DNA of 64,000 bases from Labia minor (lineage: Eukaryota; Arthropoda; Insecta; Dermaptera; Spongiphoridae). Under the pieces are notes generated by a model. The model was not told the origin of the DNA, did not search any database, and saw only the letters and a list, made by a program, of their open reading frames with translations. Position numbers and translations under genes: made by a program. The DNA lies in the NCBI GenBank assembly GCA_963082975.1, contig OY720348.1, forward strand, positions 53,332,421-53,396,420, given 5' to 3'. Positions 57,891 to 64,000 of the stretch are shown here, one piece after another (the stretch's first letter is position 1; each line of letters begins with the position of its first letter).

Positions 57891-58013
57891 CATGTTGATT
57901 TTCCTAACAAATGATAGCATGCATTTAAATGATATTATCAAGGAAGTTGAATCTATTAATGATGTGAATGATAAGGAAATGAAAAAATCAAATAAATGGT
58001 CTAAAAATCAAGA
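57891..58013 (+). CDS. Possible exon, about 41 codons
   Basis: After an AT-rich tract the frame reads 'IFLTNDSMHLNDIIKEVESI' and 'NDVNDKEMKKSNKW', ending at GATGATG before GTATCT, a plausible donor. It is acidic/basic and may be helical. It lies just upstream of the decayed exon array and could be its best-preserved member. No family recognised. Confidence 0.3.
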
Positions 58014-58239
58014 TGATGGTATCTGATATTAATTATTATCCTATTGTGACATTATTTTCTCAAAAAGCACTTTTGATTTATTAATGAATTTTAAAAAGAA
58101 GAAAAACAAGTAGAAAGGAGATGAACTATAATAAAGGATTTATTTAAAAAAAATATTAGGTAATATTGAAAATTCAGCACAACGCATTATTTAAAGAATA
58201 TTTTATTTAAAGTACATAAACAATAACAAAGTAAATTAT

Positions 58240-60930
58240 AAATATGAGAATCAATATTGAAAAGATTCAAGAAAATTAATTTGAAGCAGAATATTAAGAG
58301 ATTACAAATGATTTAATTCAGTTAATTATATAATATTAGTTGTTTTTAATAAAAATAAAAATAAATTTTTTTCAGATCAATTTAAAAAATAATAATCATC
58401 TCATATTAAAGAAAACTCAATGAAGAGATCAAGAAATATATTTAAGGTATGTAAATAATGTTGATGAGATTATTTTAAATATAGTAAATGTATTTATATG
58501 TTTCTGAAAATTAATTAATGATTTTATGTCTCTTTCTTATTTTATGAATGATAGAAAAGGAATAACAATTGGTCATAACACCCGATGAAATGAAAATTAA
58601 ATTGCTAAAAGTAATTTTGAAAATGGCTAATTTATCATTGAAATGATAAACTTTAAAAAGAAAAATTTTAGATTGTAGAACTGAAAAAATAAAGCATGGA
58701 AGATTATCTCAGATTAATGGTAAAGAGATTTAATTAAGAAAATTATTTTTACTAATAAATAAGATTAATATTGAAAAGATTGAAGAGAATTAATTTGAAG
58801 GTTTATGTGCAAAATATTAGGAGGAAACGAATGATTTAATTAAATTAATTATATAATATTAGTTACTTTTAATAAAAATAATAAGAAATTTTTTTCAGAT
58901 GAACTTAAAAAAATATATTCAAGTCATATTAAATAAAACTCAATGAAGAGATAAATATAATATTAATAATATAGATCAGTGGTTCTCAAACTTTTTAGAA
59001 GGCAAAATAATATGTCCACGGCCCCCTAATTTTTTTAGTTTAGATTGCTTAAATTTATAATATTAAATTTTTATATGCAAATTTTTACTAGACACTACAT
59101 TCATTTACTAATGTTAACAATGACCTTATTTAATTATTATAATTTATGTGTTACATTTTTCGAAATTCCACGTTCCCCCTGCGGACAATAGACAGCCCCC
59201 TAGGGGGCCGCGGCCCAAAACTTTGAGAAGCCCTGATGTAGATTATTAATAAGATTGATTTTGTATTTATTTCATTCGACTTTTAGAGAGTTTTAGATAT
59301 ATTAACAAATAAAAAATCTAAAGAAATTGAAATTGCATGGAAATGGTACTAAAATTTAAAAAATAAGAAGAGGAAATATATTTAAGATATGTATATAATG
59401 TTGATGATATTATTTTAAATGTAGTAAATGTATTTATACATACCTAAAAATTAATTAATGGTTTTATGTCTCTTTCTTATTTTATGAATGATAGAAAAAG
59501 AATAATAATTGGTCATAACACCGAATGAAATGAAAATTAAATTGCTTAAAATAAATTTTGAAAATAACTAATTTTTCATTAAAATGATAAAATTTAAAAA
59601 AGAAAAATTTTAAATTGTAGAACTGAAAATATGACAAAATATTATCCCAGATTAATTATAAATAGATAAATAAAATGGTAAAAAGATTAAATTAAGAAAA
59701 TTATTTTTACTAAAAAATAAAATAAAAATATTTATAAAATGTTAAGAATTTAGGATAAATCAAATGTTAACTATTTGTTAACAATTTGACCCATTTATTT
59801 TCAGCTATATTTGAGAAAGTATTTTATGGAGTATAATAATAATAAAATTGATTCTTTAATAGAAAATGAAACAAAAATATAAAATAAACTCTTGGACAAA
59901 CAACAGGTAATGAAAATGAATTTATTAATGGATTTATTACCAATTGATAATAAAAGTAATTAAATTGTAACTTATATTAAATCGAGAGAGTTTTCCAAGA
60001 AATAATATGAAATTAAAAATTATAAAAACAAAAAAAGAAATTAATTCGAAGGTTTATTTCCAAAATATTAGGAGATAACGAATGATTTAATTCAATTAAT
60101 TATTTAATATTATTTATTTATAATAAAAATAATAATAAATATTTTTTAAGATCAATTTGAAAAATTATAATCAACTCATATTAAAGAAAATTCAATGAAG
60201 AGATAAAAATAATATTAATAATGTAGATTATCAATTTGAATTTATTTCATTCGATTATTAGATACTTTTGGAAATATTAACAAATAAAGAATCTAAAGAA
60301 ATAGAAATTGCATGGAAATGAAACTACAATTTAAAGAATAGAAGAGGAAATATATTTAAGGTATGTATATAATATTGATGAGATTATTTTAAATATAGTA
60401 AATGTATTTATATGTTTCTAAAAATGATTTTATGTCTCTTTCTTATTTTATGAATGATAGAAAAGGAATAATAATTGGACATAACACCGGATGAAATGAA
60501 AATTAAATTGCTAAAAGTAATTTTGAAAATGGCTAATTTATCATTAAAATGATAAACTTCAAAAAATAAAAATTTTAGATTGTAGAATTGAAAATATACT
60601 TCTATATGGTACAAAAGACTATCCCAGATTAATTATAAATAGATAAATTAAATGATAAAGAGAAAATTATTTTTACTAAAAAATAAAATAACTATATTTT
60701 TAAAATGTTAAGAATTTTTGATAAATCAAATGTTAACTATACCAATCAATTTCATCCATTTATTTTCATCTATATTTGAGAAAATATATTATGGAATTTT
60801 TCTAGTAATAAAAAATGGTTTCTTTAAAAGAAAATGAAACAAAAATATAAAATAAACTTTTGGGCAAAGAACAGGTAATGAAAATGAATTTATTAATGGA
60901 TTTATTAGCAACTCTTAATTGTTAATAGAG
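58240..60930 (+). pseudogene. Tandem array of decayed multi-exon gene fragments
   Basis: Three copies of the same exon-like blocks follow one another. Block X starts after 'tttttttcag' (58376, 58899) or 'tttttaag' (60151). Block Y, 'ILTNKESKEIEIAWK', lies at about 59287 and 60261 and ends AAG before GTATGT. Block Z, 'TPDEMKIKLLKVILKMANLS', is near 58578, 59521 and 60485. Block W, 'KQQVMKMNLLMDLL' or 'KEQVMKMNLLMDLL', is near 59898 and 60864. The full period is about 960 bp. Splice-site-like borders persist but every copy has stops, so this looks like a tandemly duplicated host gene that has died. The parent family is not recognised; the blocks look helical. Confidence 0.45.
58977..59235. mobile_element. 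hAT MITE, 259 bp, inside the decayed array
   Basis: CAGTGGTTCTCAAACTTTT at the left, inverted CAGGGCTTCTCAAAGTTTT at the right; flanks ATATAGAT (58969-58976) and ATGTAGAT (59236-59243) differ at one base, and the other array copies read 'aatgtagattat' uninterrupted, which confirms the insertion site. No coding content. Confidence 0.88.
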
Positions 60931-61450
60931 ATATATTTTTAGAAAGTTAAATCAAATGTTCGATTGATGAGAAAAATTGAGGATATTAAATAAAATAATA
61001 AAAATAAATAAATTGTAACTTATATTAAATCAAAAGAATTTCCCAAGAAATAATATGAAATTAAAAATGATGAAAACAAAAAAAAGAAATAAATATTCAT
61101 TAATAATATAAAGTTAAAAATTTAAATGGTAGTATTTGAATCAATGAATAAGTAAAAAATGTATATGAAACCATCTGAACGATTAAAAATTAAAGGAGAG
61201 AAATTATATTAAAAATAAATGTGAAAGAAACAGGATGATTTAACAAATGTATTAAAGAAAAGAGAAGCGAAACAAATAAAGCGGATAAACATATGTTTTC
61301 GTTGGTGATCAAGATACAAAATTTAGAACTTATGTTGATGAAAATAATTAAAGTCAAGAAATTGTAGTATTCATTCATGAATTTAAGAAAAGAGAGATAA
61401 ATAAAAGACAAAATACGAAAAAAAGAAATAATGATATTTATTTATTTTAA
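60931..61450 (+). pseudogene. Further decayed coding-like blocks
   Basis: Segments such as 'DDLTNVLKKREAKQIKR' (about 61230-61280) with many stops follow the array and may be downstream exons of the same dead gene. Weak evidence. Confidence 0.25.
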
Positions 61451-63645
61451 AATAAAACTATTGGTATTAAAAAAATATATAATAAAAATAAAAATAATTC
61501 CTACTTATTTTATATTAACAATTTTTACGGTGAAAAACTACAGCTACAAAATCTACTTTTTGTAAATTATTCCAATAGTAATTTAAATATAAATTTGAAA
61601 ATCCATTGAAAAGATCATTGTGATATTTAATAGGAATTAAAAAAAATTTAACATTTGAAGTTATATAATTCAATCATTTATTTTAGAAAAGGCAGATAAA
61701 TAAAAGTACAAAATAGTAAAAAACATTTGAAGAAAAATGAATTTGTCGGAAATCAAATAGAAAAAAGGTATATTATCTAATAAGGAATTTATATTAATAA
61801 TCTCTGTTTATTTCTTAGGGTTACAGGATTATTAGGAGATTTTTTTCTTAAATTAGATATTTCGATTTTCTGATGTTAATTTTGTATTGAGTAATGTCTT
61901 TCTAAATTTATATTAAAATTATAATCACGTTATTTATTTCTAACAAAAGATTATGATGTAATTTAACCAAAATTGAAACAATCTACTTTTCTTTTGTCAA
62001 ACATAAAAATATTATTTTTATCCGTGATAAAAGAAGTATATATATAGATACATACATATATATATATATATAGATACTTTTATAAGTTAATGATGCTGCT
62101 TTTATTACATGGGATCAGACGCCATTGAGAAGTTGGGTGTGAGTTAGAAAAAAACTTTGGGGATAAGTTTATCAACATTGCCTTTCAATTGTCAATTGAC
62201 TTGTTCTATTATTTATATATCTCTTTATATGTTTTGGATTTATGGCTAGAAATTCCTGTTATTTGCCATTTTTCTATTTTATTTATGGAGTAGGAATAAA
62301 GTTGAATTTAATTTCGGACACACCATATTTATTATATATCTATATATATATATATTATAAAATTTCACTATGAAGTTATATATATATATATATATGTAGG
62401 AACTTATTATAATATTATTATATTTTTAAAATCAAAAAAAAAACTATTTATTTTACTAGAATACCGCCTCAATAGGCTTTTTAAAATATATTTCGCCGCC
62501 ACATTATTTTTAGATATTATTATTTTCAATCGATATTCTTCATTATTTATAATTATTCTCTAATATTTATGATGTTTAAATATTTTAAAAAATTATACCA
62601 GTTTGCATCTAAACTATGATATAATATATTATATAATGATATTTTCATTAATATAATATCTTTTTAAATATCATTATCACTACTAATGATGGTGATCAAA
62701 TATTTAAACATCGCTTCACAATTTTATTTAGATTTTACAATTTTATTCGCTTTTAAATTAAGTTAATTTAATATTTTTTTATCAAATATTTGTTTTGTTT
62801 CAACAAAAAAAAAAGAAGGTAGTAGATTTTTACCTGACATTTTTAAACGAATTTACGTGTACGAATACCTGTGTCATCTAAAAAATATAAATATTGTTGA
62901 AATGTAAAGTTTGTGGTTTCTTCCCTGTTGATGCAATCACTTAATTTCTCGATGACCATGTGATGATGTTCCTGACTAAATCCTCAAATCAATTATTGTA
63001 TTTCCATTGATTCGTTCAAGTGTACAAAATTACAAGTTAATCCGATATTTGTGGTGTATGAAAATTGAACAACAAAATTTAATTATTTAAAGCATATTTT
63101 TTAAAAAAAGATAATTTTGTACTTAATTAGGAAGATGAAATGAACACTTATCTCTTTAAAAATCGATTTTATATTTCTATTAAATACCGAAAAAGTCGCG
63201 TTTCCTCATTTTATTCTACTAATATTTTTCATACTCCTGTTATATTCAGAGATCAGGGTTTTTCAATTTATTCCAAATAGATGATTCGAAAGAAGATGAC
63301 ATACGACGGATGGGAGAAAATTCTATTGCTTCAGTTGAAGTGAAAAAATCTCGCTTTTTTCGTAGAGATTTGTTCAGATCTGTTAAAAAGAAATTCATAA
63401 TCATACACTCGTTCAATCGTATTTCTAGATGAAGTTCAAATACTGGTATTTATTTAACAATTTTACTATTAATTTTCTATTTAATAATAATTTTCCTTTT
63501 TGCATTTATGTAGTAGTAATTAATTAATTCAAATTAATATAAAAATTAATAGCATCTAAATAATTATTAAATTATTATTATTATTATTATTAAATTATAT
63601 ATACTAGTATATACCAACTTTTTGATACTGAGCTAAAATTTACAA
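61451..63645. other. 2.2 kb AT-rich region, nothing recognised
   Basis: TA runs near 62035-62070 and 62336-62395, an ATT repeat near 63571-63595, and short frames only. No exon or repeat copy identified. Confidence 0.45.
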
Positions 63646-63689
63646 GGTTTTAAAGAATCACTATTTTTGTTTCACTAATCTCGTATTTG

Positions 63690-64000
63690 ATTAAGACTTG
63701 ATATATATATTTAATTTTTTGTTTAAAATATATAAACTGTTCTTTTTTGAGTATTTTTATCCTTTTTGCAGTATTTTTCAACTTAATCACCCCCCACAGT
63801 TTTGCACTTGTTCCATCTTTTTTGCAGCTTATTAATTCTCTTACCGAAGTATTCTTTCGATTTATTCCGAAGCCACTTTTGCACCGCTTTCTTAACTTCC
63901 TCATTGTTAACAAATCTCTATTCACTTAGGGCGTCTTTGAGTGGTTCAAACAGGTAAAAATCAGATGAGGCGAGGTCGGGGCTGTAAGGAGGATGAGGTA
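63690..64000 (-). pseudogene. Mariner transposase 3' fragment at the window edge
   Basis: On the minus strand, entering from the right edge, 'PHPPYSPDLASSDFYLFEPL' carries the third catalytic Asp of a D,D34D mariner. It is followed by a stop, then 'RFVNNEEVKKAVQKWLRNKS' and 'INKLQKRWNKCKTVGGD', the usual C-terminus. The upstream part lies outside the window. One in-frame stop marks it as inactive. Confidence 0.85.

Overview
The window is very AT-rich nuclear DNA from an animal, most likely an arthropod or another invertebrate with a large, repeat-filled genome. Three things point that way: a spliced C2H2 zinc-finger gene; a repeat set of mariner, hAT, piggyBac, Ty3/Gypsy, LINE-tail and tRNA-derived SINE sequence; and long TA, TG and GACA microsatellites. 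I cannot name the species. No rRNA, functional tRNA gene, operon or CRISPR array is visible.

Layout. 1-8.7 kb: a dispersed AT-rich repeat, then a young-looking gag-only LTR element (about 1285-5181, minus strand) with two LTRs that look identical, then SINE, 'family C' and 'family G' fragments. 8.7-19.4 kb: gene-poor DNA with a small hAT relic that has perfect 8-bp target duplications (12403-12867), a tRNA-derived SINE, several copies of a 590-bp repeat ('family A') and two mariner relics. 19.8-20.1 kb: one clean internal exon of an unrecognised protein gene. 20.4-22.6 kb: a hAT-like element with a 'family B' repeat nested in it, and more family A. 23.9-28.8 kb: the main host gene, a two-exon gene on the minus strand for a predicted 1417-residue protein with 48 C2H2 fingers (the last truncated). 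31.1-37.3 kb: two head-to-tail copies of a 2.2-2.6 kb unit carrying decayed LINE reverse-transcriptase sequence, followed by two tandem copies of a 0.7 kb unit. 37.8-43.9 kb: more A and B repeats and an internally deleted piggyBac element flanked by TTAA. 44-57 kb: mostly unassigned DNA with a hAT MITE, two foldback elements, a LINE tail, a mariner relic and A/C repeats. 57.8-61.5 kb: a tandem array of decayed exon-like blocks. 61.5-64 kb: unassigned DNA ending in a mariner 3' fragment.

The genes do not form a pathway. The zinc-finger protein is a predicted nuclear DNA-binding factor whose array has grown by nested segmental duplication of 16-finger and 11-finger blocks. The most unusual mobile DNA is the pair of families A and B. 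They share no obvious overall sequence identity but have the same plan: a short subterminal inverted repeat at the start, a simple repeat next to a 'GAAATTTGGTA' module inside, the inverted copy near the end, and a terminal hairpin. This resembles Helentron-derived non-autonomous elements. All family names and counts come from reading the sequence by eye; no database search was run.
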